A stretch of DNA of 11,254 nt. Source: CAZUNO01 sp964621445 [NCBI: Candidatus Hadarchaeota archaeon]. Its GTDB lineage: Archaea > CAYQAE01 > CAYVLA01. Location of the stretch: positions 1 through 11,254 of the forward strand of contig CAZUNO010000051.1 of NCBI GenBank assembly GCA_964621445.1, given 5' to 3'. This document shows positions 7,101 through 11,254 of the stretch, in pieces (the stretch's first letter is position 1; each line of letters begins with the position of its first letter). Position numbers and translations under genes: made by a program. The notes beneath the pieces were generated by a model that saw only the letters and a list, made by a program, of their open reading frames with translations, searched no databases and was not told the DNA's origin.

Positions 7101-7939
7101 ATAACGACCCGAGCACGCCCTACGACCTGCTGTTCGACGTCTACTACTCGGACAACTCGGGTGCCACCTGGAACCAGATAGGGTCCGATGTAAGCAGCAC
7201 GAACCTGGACTGGGATACCACCGCCGTAGCCGATGGAGACGATTACCGGGTGCGGGTGGTGGCCAAGGATGGTAATATCAAGGGACATACCGATGTCGAT
7301 ATATCAAACTCCGACTTCCACGTGGATAACTCGAACGAGGCGCCCGATGTAAGCGTTGGCTACCCGAATGGCGGGGAAATGCTCAAGGAAAACATCCCCA
7401 TACAGTGGACGTCAACCGACCCCGACGGGGATACGCTGACGCATTCCATATACTACAGCGATGACGCCGGTAGCACCTGGAATCTCATAGTGGGCGGATT
7501 CACCGATTCGGGGACCGACCATACCTATGACTGGGACTCCACCACCGTTCCCGACGGCACCCAGTACATGATCAAGGTGGAATCCGATGATGGATCGCTC
7601 CAGAACGCCGACATGTCGGACGACATGTTCATTATAGATAACACCGATCCAACGGTAAGCATGGATTCACCCAACAATGATGATCTGGTGAGCGGAGAAA
7701 TTCAGGTCCAGGGAACCGTAAGCGATGCTGGCGGCTCCGGCCTCGACAGGGTCGAGATCTGGGCACGAGGGGCGTTTGAGGGATATGCCACGGTGAGCGG
7801 CAACGATTGGGATTTCTCCCTGGACACAACAACCCTGCCCGAGGATGCCACGGTGACCGTGGAGGCCAGGGCATACGATGGGTCCGGTAACCTGGCAACA
7901 GATTCGATCGAGATAAAGATAGACAACGAGGGTAACTGA
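1187..7939 (+). CDS. Giant pilin-anchored multidomain surface protein (2250 aa; CARDB, amidotransferase-like, PA14-like and Ig-like modules)
   Basis: Probable cell-surface adhesin or stalk. Residues 1-9 are a charged leader (DDRRG), then a hydrophobic helix at 10-33 and a charged helical stretch to ~100. RRG before the helix fits an archaeal class III (prepilin peptidase) site, with the predicted cut after G9. Residues ~100-390 are an unassigned beta-rich domain. Two CARDB-like domains follow (~390-506, ~512-616). A glutamine-amidotransferase/DUF4350-like fold (~621-812) resumes at ~1145-1191, interrupted by a PA14-like module (820-987) and another jelly-roll-like module (~988-1144). Ig-like repeats of the Kre9/KNH 'PNGGE' type fill 1195-2152, split by a Gly/Asp-rich linker (1790-1842). 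A second PA14-like copy sits in the third repeat. A different Ig-like domain closes the protein (2153-2250). No C-terminal anchor is seen (no PGF-CTERM, LPXTG or helix). More than 20 N-X-S/T sequons imply glycosylation. The next ATG follows after two bases. Domain names rest on motif recognition only. Confidence 0.88.
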   Translation: MWFIDDRRGAIYIFSVVLIAAMLVVLVGALVALEKTVSGSIANREEELSYFQLESVRAMENKISSVMKLDPGGDSLKEELDRTISVLREQAEERGMWQNISYIIDFQPSSLDLSPRRVCFEVTTRSQGRIAYDDDQVYLNDIFVNSGYLFIKNRKLELRFRVRGDSDEERGYVNGGAVYAGSDVTMASSMLTDYLNMSSWTNASSVYSYTVEQQPGLITLRLRNETEKVALTKYLYVKPDEVQFQINVEPQVSTENSVSYGVGLTPNINGPGDDQFRIDNTTGGQLNPSSEWDNATQVNASFQVQRSNSWVVVYDNDPQPYAFSMILDEADSMEFSSTGGDEMVMMAPGRRGRFIVNGIIRTYRTYSDAVTDMRNLKKLGKPPSGRSNYLEPLVLALTIDDLYFDPPAPNANQRVSMIAAVDNYGTKDAYDVVVHFYDGEPLADRSNLLGATNISTLLNGNTELCSTTWTFSEPGVHEIYAVLDPDNLLAEDHSDNVEHSPLKIYPQDVANHDVSVEALQIDERNPSDGDVVSVRGLIHNCGNREEHDVVVRLKVIDDANVSRNISSNILPNLPIDYYVSTSISFTYQDGDQRVNVTVDPVANETNLSNNHKDALIGSSSILLVADDNLGPKDGTLGSTSTIEFLSALDDPAKYDVFLWSEEERGDPGVDVLLFFDAVAWTCGDYDGHDVETNDARTLVEFVDRGGHLVLEGEDIAYRHHQNATGDPDFFLWNVTRSHIAGYYNASLAKTVPFDDINLDGRTENTVPQLNVYTTHPVMNHVPRVIPSNYTAAYPDVLVTMGSERLAVYEAEGGSDVNLTGTYSPDGSGFIRDWLIIGGYSGYDIDHDYLGGESTVRPYDGRVDNGETWQVHHDSNRHIDFNSLLSPNDYATAYAFAYVYSPEDRDAKMKVGSDDGVKIYLNGNMVHRNPVWRGASPDQDTVNVHLDHGWNTVLAKVVEKTGQWGLYLRFTDLSDQPIEDLGIELRDPSGAFMVLEDSVRSSEFSWNYAPSVVSSPVLHGSDAFQSNGYNNFSYVFPYTVGEGVDQYKYIDLWFYFEDSDSDILFAVKQDGSWDHRWGWDVESTYDGYPDSRQGTTLNCPSGEWKHYRLDLVSDLGLTPSGTVDGMGFLSDSSDVYFDHIHLARKDSGKASMVAWENATTGTKVAYFAFPVRVIENRTRRLLIKNAIDWVGGRTLNRPPVITITAPSGAEVWSGDQNITWSASDPDGDTLDVDLYYSSNGGTTWIELAHGLTGVSYWTWDTTTVPDDTYLVKAVVDDSTLTDEDTSASFDIDNINDPPTVTVTRPNVVMRLSGNEQVTWTASDPEGQPLTYDIQWWDGTTWHTIVSDYTPSNPSSPDYYWDTTTIPDGVDYLLKVKAMDEDNTVEDVSDEPFSVDNDNQDPSVILLDPNGGEEWAGTHTITWDMDDPDGADDGDPLGHPYRDTLTATIDLNSSDAEFRGGYSPDSQGFIRDWLLVGGYSGCNIDHDYLGGESTILPWAGKLDNGKRWWKHHDSNTRIDFNSLLSPNQYATGYAFAYLYNEEDRDVKMKVGSDDEVKIYLNGNMVHCYPHPRGTSGVQDTVDVHLNQGWNTVLAKVCEHSGGWALYFQFVNMTGHPVTDLNIALAKPNSYDTGKPYATGARLGAVVDLTNMNWDTTTFPNGNYTANLTVSDGRGGVAWDDSDSQFEVINNRDPVVEVIYPNGEEILFGNVSVVWNATDPDGDEMTFDLYYKQGTGSWNHIINIDNSSWRWYLWDISGLPDSPPEYYIKVEARDPYSGLGWDVSDDGWYINNADGEYGDGGGGNYTGYGDGEGNIGGSGTPPGWGDGDGDGTGDGSGDEDPADRESLIMLTQPLGGEEWSGTRTVSWVHDNFGTGLEFDVLASKDSGATWTTLASGITSTSYTWDTTDDGDSNDYRIMVQGTDDDGNQDTDSSSDFRVYNNDLPSVTVTSPNGGEWVTGTHTITWSASDPDGDGDNDPSTPYDLLFDVYYSDNSGATWNQIGSDVSSTNLDWDTTAVADGDDYRVRVVAKDGNIKGHTDVDISNSDFHVDNSNEAPDVSVGYPNGGEMLKENIPIQWTSTDPDGDTLTHSIYYSDDAGSTWNLIVGGFTDSGTDHTYDWDSTTVPDGTQYMIKVESDDGSLQNADMSDDMFIIDNTDPTVSMDSPNNDDLVSGEIQVQGTVSDAGGSGLDRVEIWARGAFEGYATVSGNDWDFSLDTTTLPEDATVTVEARAYDGSGNLATDSIEIKIDNEGN
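2354..3034 (+). other. Two tandem CARDB-like domains within the giant protein
   Basis: Residues ~390-506 and ~512-616 each begin with a strand ending in Asp (LTIDDLYFDPPAP; HDVSVEALQIDERNP). Each continues with an Asn-containing 'VDNYGTKDAYDVVV' or 'IHNCGNREEHDVVV' strand and ends in an Asp-Pro plus 'DNVEHS' or 'NNHKDA' segment. This is the usual order for CARDB (cell adhesion related domain in bacteria and archaea), an Ig-fold spacer common in archaeal surface proteins. Binding partners cannot be read from the sequence. Confidence 0.7.
3047..3622 (+). other. N-terminal part of a split glutamine-amidotransferase-like (DUF4350/ThuA-type) domain
   Basis: Residues ~621-812 begin with ILLVADDN. 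They continue with KYDVFLWSEE, the strand VDVLLFFDAVAWT, and a helix followed by VDRGGHLVLEGEDI, the layout of class I amidotransferase-like alpha/beta domains. At the elbow after GGHLVL the expected nucleophilic Cys is absent; residues 711-714 read E-G-E-D. I therefore infer a non-catalytic, structural or binding domain. The expected C-terminal strands are not adjacent and appear to resume at base 4619. Confidence 0.5.
3644..4147 (+). repeat. PA14-like jelly-roll module, copy A (168 codons)
   Basis: Residues 820-987 run from GTYSPDG to the Asp-Pro after GIELR. Landmarks are GFIRDWL, IDHDYLGGEST, IDFNSLLSPN, KMKVGSDDGVKIYLNGN and GWNTVLAKV. GSDD..KIYLNG is the signature of PA14/carbohydrate-binding-like beta-sandwiches, in which the Asp pair often binds calcium. 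It has a second copy at 5558-6061 of the same length. By my hand count about 70% of residues are identical over the central ~144. Confidence 0.8.
4148..4618 (+). other. Second beta-rich, jelly-roll-like module inserted after PA14 copy A
   Basis: Residues ~988-1144 contain strands such as YKYIDLWFYFEDSDSDILFAV, a Trp-rich patch (WDHRWGWDVE), EWKHYRLDL and DVYFDHIHLA. The order (a 'loss of structure' start, then planar Trp residues, a W.HYRLDL strand and a final YFDHI strand) resembles carbohydrate-binding or concanavalin-like beta-sandwiches. There is no clear family call. It occurs once, unlike the PA14-like module before it. Confidence 0.4.
4619..4759 (+). other. Resumed C-terminal strands of the split amidotransferase-like domain
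   Basis: Residues ~1145-1191 read KASMVAWENA, GTKVAYFAFPVRVI, then a helix ending NAIDWVGG. This strand-helix ending ('the gas is turned into a fair-weather form': gKv.Y.aFp...i.....r..ll..aidW) is the standard close of ThuA/DUF4350-type amidotransferase-like folds. It makes little sense as a free-standing unit, which supports the view that it belongs to the fold begun at 3047. Confidence 0.5.
5558..6061 (+). repeat. PA14-like jelly-roll module, copy B, nested inside Ig-like repeat 3
   Basis: Residues 1458-1625 repeat copy A without a gap: GGYSPDSQ, GFIRDWL, IDHDYLGGEST, IDFNSLLSPN, KMKVGSDDEVKIYLNGN and GWNTVLAKV. Before it stand the first strands of an Ig-like repeat (DPNGGEEWAGTHTITW, DTLTATIDL). 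After it the same repeat resumes (MNWDTTTFPNGNYTANLTV). It differs from copy A in having Cys residues (YSGCNID, MVHCYP, AKVCEH) and changes around the DD loop (SDDE for SDDG). Confidence 0.8.
6554..6712 (+). other. Gly/Asp-rich linker with calcium-loop-like DGDGDG run
   Basis: Residues 1790-1842 lack hydrophobic core positions and are dominated by Gly, Asp and Asn (YGDGGGGNYTGYGDGEG, then WGDGDGDGTGDGSGDEDP). Alternating Asp recalls thrombospondin type 3 or other calcium-binding low-complexity linkers. At the DNA level the second half contains irregular GGTGAC/GGTGAT units (about 6654-6691). It likely acts as a flexible or calcium-stiffened hinge between Ig units 4 and 5. Confidence 0.65.
7643..7936 (+). 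other. C-terminal Ig-like domain of a different type
   Basis: Residues 2153-2250 begin TDPTVSMDSPNN and contain IQVQGTVSDAGGSGLDRVEIW. They end VEARAYDGSGNLATDSIEIKIDN. This is the pattern of bacterial-type Ig domains (Big_9/Big_7-like: 'P.v.i..P..g..vsG...v.G.a.D..g..v..Vei'), distinct from the PNGGE repeats before it. It forms the free C-terminus; no sorting signal follows. Confidence 0.6.
7928..7932 (+). promoter_or_regulatory. Ribosome binding site GAGGG for the VWA pilin-like gene
   Basis: GAGGG lies nine bases before the ATG at 7942, inside the last codons of the giant gene. A second GAGG (7938-7941) abuts the ATG and is too close to act. The layout implies translational coupling to the giant gene. 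Confidence 0.5.
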
Positions 7940-7941
7940 GG

Positions 7942-10155
7942 ATGATCTCCAGACTCAAGAACACATTCCGTTCATTCAGCCGATCCAGAAGGGCGGTCGA
8001 GGTACTGACCGGGAACCTGCTCATGATAATGGTCATGGCGGCGGTGTTCTCCTCCATAGCCTTCCTGGTAAAGGGCAGTTCCGACAGGTATGCCGACGCC
8101 CAGGAGAGGCAGATGATCGATTCCCTTTCCAGCCACATCAAGTCCAAGGTCTCGGAGGCCTGGGGTGTTGGGGCCGACGAGGTTCCCCTTGAGCTCCCCG
8201 AGATAATCGGATCGGGGCACTACATCATAGAGACCGATCCCAGCGGCAACTACCTTAGGATCAGAACGGATAGGAGTTCATACAGGATCAGGAGCAGTGG
8301 AATCCAACTAGGGAAGAGGTCCATAAGCAGCAGCCAGACCCATTATATCGGGATCCGAGAGGGCAAGGTGCTCATTGACCCGCCTCCACTGACCGAGATT
8401 TCATTCCCCCTGGACGGGTCCGTTTTCAGCGGCTCCTTCAACCTTAGCTACAGGACCAGCGACACCGCCGAGGAGCATTACATCTACCTTGACGGGTTAA
8501 TGGTTGCAAGCGGGTCGGGAAGCTTCGACGGCTTCCTTTTCAACCCCTCCAGCAGCCCCACAAACATGACCGATGGGACCCACTCAATAACCGTGGTCAC
8601 CGAGAACGATAGCGGCGAGGGTAGCGACACCGTAAGGTTTACCATGGACAGGACGCCGCCCAACGTGAACCTCAACCTGACCCAGATAGATAATCAGAGG
8701 TTGACGCTGACCGTCACCGAGACCCGGCCGGTGGGTAATCGGGTCGAGGCCTATATATTCGTCACCGACGACAAGAACCTGCCCGTGCGTGGGCTGGATA
8801 CGGATAACTTCTACGTATACAACTCCCAGGACGAGCTGGCCAACGGTGGAAGGTTCACCCTCTCCATAAATGCCACTGATGGGCAGAGCAGGATAGATCC
8901 CACCAGTTACCTGATCAAGAGGAACCACTCCAACCTCATCCGGGTAACCAGGTCGAGGGACGACTCCTGGGATAGCAAGGGCTTCAACGGCACCGTGAGT
9001 TTCCAGGCCAACGTCTCGGATATAGCGGGAAACGTACAGACCAGCAGCGAGGTAAGCAAGTCCCCTGTCAGCAGGCCGGTTGAGGTTGGAGCACCTGACA
9101 GGAAGTCGGATCTGAGCCTCATATTCACCAATGACGTATCGGGATCAATGGAGTGGGTCATGTGGAAGGATGAGTACCCAAAGCCCGGGGAGGAATCCAG
9201 GCTTGACTTCATGAAGGCAGCGGTCAAGAGCTTCATTTCAAGGATGTACCCGGAGGACGAGGCGGCTGTATGCAGTTTCACCACCAACTATGCCACGGGT
9301 ATGGAGGAGATCGTGCTGGAAAAGAATTTCACAGCCACGGATACCACTGGTAAAAGCCAGTTATCGACATGCGTTGATGGACTGAGCACCATCGATGGCA
9401 CTCCCCTCTACGATGCCCTTTACCAATCCCTGCTCTGGGTCCGGGAAAGGTCGAAGTTTAAGGCGGTTCTGGTGCTTACTGACGGCAAGGACCTGAACTA
9501 TGCCACCGGAAAGCCCTACAGCACCCGGACCTCGACCGAGGTCATAGACCTGGCCAGGGCGGAGGGCATCCCAATTTACTGCGTCGGCCTGGGGGAGGAG
9601 GACAAGGTGGATGTGAACGTGCTAAACGCCATATCGGAGCAGACGGAGGGCAGGCTCTACCTAGCGCCCACGCCCGAGAAGCTGCAGGAGGCCTACGACC
9701 AGATCGCCGGTGAGCTTCTATCCGGATACCGCCTGACCTACACTCCTGGTTTTTTCATATCCGGGGGGGAGGAGATCAACCTCGTGGTTTACGACGATGA
9801 GGACCGGAGCGGGAAGGAGACCATAATCCTCCCCGAGCCCGAGAACCTTCCACCCCAGGTGACACTGTCCGCTCCCAACGGCGGGGAGGTATGGGAAGAC
9901 CAAGGGACCATCGAGTGGTCGGCCACCGATGATGATGGGGACCCGCTGACATTTGACCTCTACTACAGCGATGATGCGGGAACCAACTGGAACGGGATTG
10001 CATCCGACCTATCGGGAACCGGTCCCGACTATACCTATCTGTGGGACACCTCAGGCCTTCCCGAGGGAGATCAATACAAGGTAAAGGTGGTTGCCGATGA
10101 TGACCAGGCCCAGAGCAGCGATCAGTCGGCATCAGTTTTCGAGATCGATGATTAG
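7942..10155 (+). CDS. Pilin-like membrane protein with von Willebrand factor A domain (737 aa)
   Basis: Probable surface or pilus-associated adhesin. Residues 1-18 form a strongly basic leader ending SRSRRA. A hydrophobic segment follows (~19-43, VEVLTGNLLMIMVMAAV), close to the archaeal type IV pilin N-terminus (RA then V..V.G.LLM), with the predicted cut after A18. Residues ~45-145 are a pilin-like helix and head. An Ig-like domain (~146-240) and another beta-rich stretch (~241-385) precede a VWA domain (~392-595). The metal-ion-dependent adhesion site is complete: D398-V-S400-G-S402, T487 (DGT487PLYDA) and D514 (LTD514G). The VWA end (LQEAYDQIAGELLSGYRLTYTPGF) matches VWFA-related surface proteins. 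Residues 634-737 are one PNGGE-type Ig repeat like those of the preceding gene. At least nine N-X-S/T sequons are present. The ATG lies two bases after the previous TGA, with GAGGG at 7928-7932 nine bases upstream. Confidence 0.88.
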   Translation: MISRLKNTFRSFSRSRRAVEVLTGNLLMIMVMAAVFSSIAFLVKGSSDRYADAQERQMIDSLSSHIKSKVSEAWGVGADEVPLELPEIIGSGHYIIETDPSGNYLRIRTDRSSYRIRSSGIQLGKRSISSSQTHYIGIREGKVLIDPPPLTEISFPLDGSVFSGSFNLSYRTSDTAEEHYIYLDGLMVASGSGSFDGFLFNPSSSPTNMTDGTHSITVVTENDSGEGSDTVRFTMDRTPPNVNLNLTQIDNQRLTLTVTETRPVGNRVEAYIFVTDDKNLPVRGLDTDNFYVYNSQDELANGGRFTLSINATDGQSRIDPTSYLIKRNHSNLIRVTRSRDDSWDSKGFNGTVSFQANVSDIAGNVQTSSEVSKSPVSRPVEVGAPDRKSDLSLIFTNDVSGSMEWVMWKDEYPKPGEESRLDFMKAAVKSFISRMYPEDEAAVCSFTTNYATGMEEIVLEKNFTATDTTGKSQLSTCVDGLSTIDGTPLYDALYQSLLWVRERSKFKAVLVLTDGKDLNYATGKPYSTRTSTEVIDLARAEGIPIYCVGLGEEDKVDVNVLNAISEQTEGRLYLAPTPEKLQEAYDQIAGELLSGYRLTYTPGFFISGGEEINLVVYDDEDRSGKETIILPEPENLPPQVTLSAPNGGEVWEDQGTIEWSATDDDGDPLTFDLYYSDDAGTNWNGIASDLSGTGPDYTYLWDTSGLPEGDQYKVKVVADDDQAQSSDQSASVFEIDD
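9841..10152 (+). repeat. PNGGE-type Ig-like repeat at the C-terminus of the VWA protein
   Basis: Residues 634-737 contain APNGGEVW, TIEWSATDDDGDPLTFDLYYS, DDAGTNW, YTYLWDT and YKVKVVADD. They align throughout with the array in the preceding gene. The nearest unit by eye is its seventh (7331-7642), which shares YYSDDAG..WN and the less usual G.D.TY.WD step. The two neighbouring genes therefore share an exchanged or co-inherited module. Confidence 0.8.
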
Positions 10156-10228
10156 TGATGGATATGAGATTTCATGAATCAAACCAGGTAACGCGGAGGA
10201 CGGGATTAAATACGGGTGGTAGGTGGAG
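10156..10228 (+). other. Short gap between the VWA gene and the next gene, holding a doubtful 24-codon ORF
   Basis: This is the only non-overlapping spacer of note in the window. An ATG at 10158 opens a 24-codon frame rich in Arg (ends GGRWR). Its TGA at 10230-10232 overlaps the next gene's ATG as ATGA. The ORF has no convincing ribosome site and no recognisable product. A purine stretch (10195-10205) and a TTAAATA (10206-10212) are present, but the spacing to the ATG is short for an archaeal promoter. No terminator-like T-run is seen. Confidence 0.25.
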
Positions 10229-11032
10229 ATGAATATATTTCGGGATCATCGTGCCGTCTACATTGTGACCGGAGCTCTGCTGACCACCCTGGTGGTCACC
10301 GCGGGGAGCATACTTACTTACACCCTCATCGCGCCCGAGATCGAGAAACGTAAGGATGAGAACAACCTTGACTTGGCCAAGGACTCCCTAATGGATCTTA
10401 ACTCCCATGTCATGGACCTGCTCGCCAAAGGTCCAAAATCCACGGCCATCTTCACCATGGTGGTCCCGGGGGGAGATATATCGGTGGATGAGGATCAGAA
10501 CTCGGTCAGTTACCTGACCAGGACAAAGGTGGATTATAACCCGGGGAGCAAGTCGACGCTGTCGGTAAGCAGGTCGACCAAGGATACCCTGAGCATGGAC
10601 TCCAGCCTCCCCGTGGACCTGGTCTCCAGGTACGACAACATAAAGCCGGGTCAATATACGGTGGTTCTATCCTTTGAGAAGGAGAGGCTGTTCCGTATCG
10701 AGGACTGGACGCTGCACAAGAACACCACCTTCGCGGGCACGGTTAGCTCAAGCACCAGCAACTACTACACCAGCCGCCTGAACGAGACGGCGATCGATTG
10801 GGATATCAACAGGGACGGGGACAAGAATGACGTATGGAGGCTTTACCTCTCCGATCCCAATGAGGATTATATCTTCGACTCTGTGGCCATACACGACGCC
10901 GGGGGAAACCTCCTGGAGGTACTGGAGGAGGGGGACAACTTCCAACTGGGATCAATTCCCATAATGGTCTACAGGGTCAGGGAGCGTTACGTCGTGTTCA
11001 GATACGCCCAAATGAAGATGGTGGTTAAATGA
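10229..11032 (+). CDS. Small pilin-like (class III signal peptide) surface protein
   Basis: A 267-residue protein from ATG 10229; a GTG at 10223 would add two residues and follows directly on an in-frame TAG. I prefer 10229 because GGTGG at 10215-10219 is nine bases upstream. This start also puts the leader's R8-A9 at the same distance as in the giant gene and the following gene. The hydrophobic segment ~10-34 (VYIVTGALLTTLVVTAGSI) follows RA, like archaeal type IV pilin N-termini, with the predicted cut after A9. A charged amphipathic helix (~35-65) comes next, then a beta-rich head. A dockerin/EF-like loop DINRDGDKND (bases 10802-10831) may bind calcium. Two N-X-S/T sequons (NTT, NET) fit surface exposure. 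The most likely role is a minor pilin-like subunit (archaeal DUF7289-like families look similar; not verified). Its TGA overlaps the next ATG. Confidence 0.82.
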   Translation: MNIFRDHRAVYIVTGALLTTLVVTAGSILTYTLIAPEIEKRKDENNLDLAKDSLMDLNSHVMDLLAKGPKSTAIFTMVVPGGDISVDEDQNSVSYLTRTKVDYNPGSKSTLSVSRSTKDTLSMDSSLPVDLVSRYDNIKPGQYTVVLSFEKERLFRIEDWTLHKNTTFAGTVSSSTSNYYTSRLNETAIDWDINRDGDKNDVWRLYLSDPNEDYIFDSVAIHDAGGNLLEVLEEGDNFQLGSIPIMVYRVRERYVVFRYAQMKMVVK

Positions 11033-11254
11033 GGTTAATGGAGGACCTTAGGGCCATGGACCAGACCATAGCGAACCTACTAATTCTCTTCGTTAGCCTG
11101 GGGGCGCTTTCGTTGGCCATTACCGTAGTGAGTCCTCTCCTATCCCGATACGAATCCCAGAACAAGATAAAACAGGCCGAGGCCATAATGACCTCCCTTC
11201 ACAACGAGATACTCAAGGTTCAGGAGGAGCCCCCGGGTTCCAGGAGGAGAATAG
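11029..11254 (+). CDS. Pilin-like protein, 3'-truncated by the window edge
   Basis: 75 codons are visible, with no stop before the window end. The ATG at 11029 overlaps the preceding TGA (ATGA), with GGTGG at 11020-11024 four bases upstream. An in-frame ATG at 11038 is an alternative start. The leader MRLMEDLRA ends in R8-A9. It is followed by MDQTIANLLILFVSLGALSLAITVV (cut here to the key features: a ~25-residue hydrophobic helix with Q and N near its start) and a polar helix (YESQNKIKQAEAIMTSLHNEI). This is the same architecture as the preceding gene, so I infer another pilin-like subunit of one operon. The head domain is outside the window. Confidence 0.75.
   Translation, partial: MRLMEDLRAMDQTIANLLILFVSLGALSLAITVVSPLLSRYESQNKIKQAEAIMTSLHNEILKVQEEPPGSRRRI

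Larger units (their letters stand above)
4769..7642 (+). repeat. Array of seven degenerate Ig-like (Kre9/KNH-type) protein repeats
   Basis: About 100-residue units start at roughly 4769, 5063, 5372, 6248, 6713, 6998 and 7331. The consensus is P.V.V..PNGGE.W.GT..ITW.A.DPDGD.L..D.YYS.D.G.TW, then Y.WDTT..PDG..Y.VKV.A.D, and a closing F.VDN. This matches Ig-like domains of the Ser-Thr-rich/Kre9_KNH type known in archaeal and bacterial surface proteins. DPDGD loops suggest calcium-stabilised linkers. Unit 3 (5372-6247) carries the inserted PA14-like copy B. A Gly/Asp linker separates units 4 and 5. Units 6 and 7 are closest to consensus; unit 2 has lost the PNGGE box (PNVVMRL). Confidence 0.8.

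Noticed and set aside
9751-9780. PGF motif (TPGFF) as a PGF-CTERM archaeosortase signal in the VWA protein
   Set aside because: It lies about 130 residues before the C-terminus with no following hydrophobic helix and basic tail. It is the ordinary end of a VWFA-related domain.
10195-10212. Archaeal promoter (purine BRE-like stretch plus TTAAATA) before the small pilin-like gene
   Set aside because: The TATA-like centre is only about 20 bases from the ATG, too close for the usual 25-27 base distance to a start site, even for a leaderless message. A single 7-base match in a spacer is weak.
1-11254. CRISPR arrays, tRNA/rRNA genes, insertion sequences, riboswitches
   Set aside because: Coding is almost continuous on one strand. 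I saw no direct-repeat/spacer pattern, no cloverleaf-like or transposase sequence, and no terminator-like T-run.

Overview
The window reads as archaeal, most likely from a Thermoplasmatota-like euryarchaeon. This is an inference from frequent ATA (Ile) and AGG (Arg) codons, GGAGG/GGTGG ribosome sites, tight head-to-tail genes, many N-X-S/T sequons typical of archaeal surface proteins, and archaeal class III (type IV pilin-like) N-termini. No ribosomal or housekeeping gene is present to fix the taxon. All genes lie on the + strand. Coding density is nearly complete, and the largest gap is about 70 bases.

Layout. (1) Positions 3-1184: the 3' part of an exported protein whose start lies before the window; not recognised. 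(2) 1187-7939: a giant 2250-residue surface protein with a pilin-like N-terminal helix. It then carries an unassigned domain, two CARDB-like domains, a glutamine-amidotransferase-like fold, a PA14-like jelly-roll, a second beta-rich module, and about eight Ig-like 'PNGGE.W..G...I.W' repeats. One Ig repeat holds a second copy of the PA14-like module, and a Gly/Asp-rich linker breaks the array. (3) 7942-10155: a pilin-like protein with a complete von Willebrand A (VWA) MIDAS site and one C-terminal Ig-like repeat of the same kind. (4) 10229-11032: a smaller pilin-like protein. (5) 11029-window end: the beginning of another pilin-like protein, overlapping gene 4 by ATGA.

How they may work together. 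The four genes whose starts are visible all have a short charged leader with Arg-Ala or Arg-Gly directly before a hydrophobic helix, as archaeal prepilin peptidase substrates do. In three of them the predicted cut follows residue 9. The inferred picture is a minor-pilin/adhesin operon: small pilin-like subunits plus a VWA pilin and a very large multidomain pilin-like adhesin, assembled or anchored at the cell surface. No secretion ATPase, platform protein or prepilin peptidase is visible here, so the assembly machine must be elsewhere.

The most unusual structure is a 168-codon PA14-like module present twice in the giant gene at identical length. Each copy sits inside the reading of a different host domain rather than between domains.
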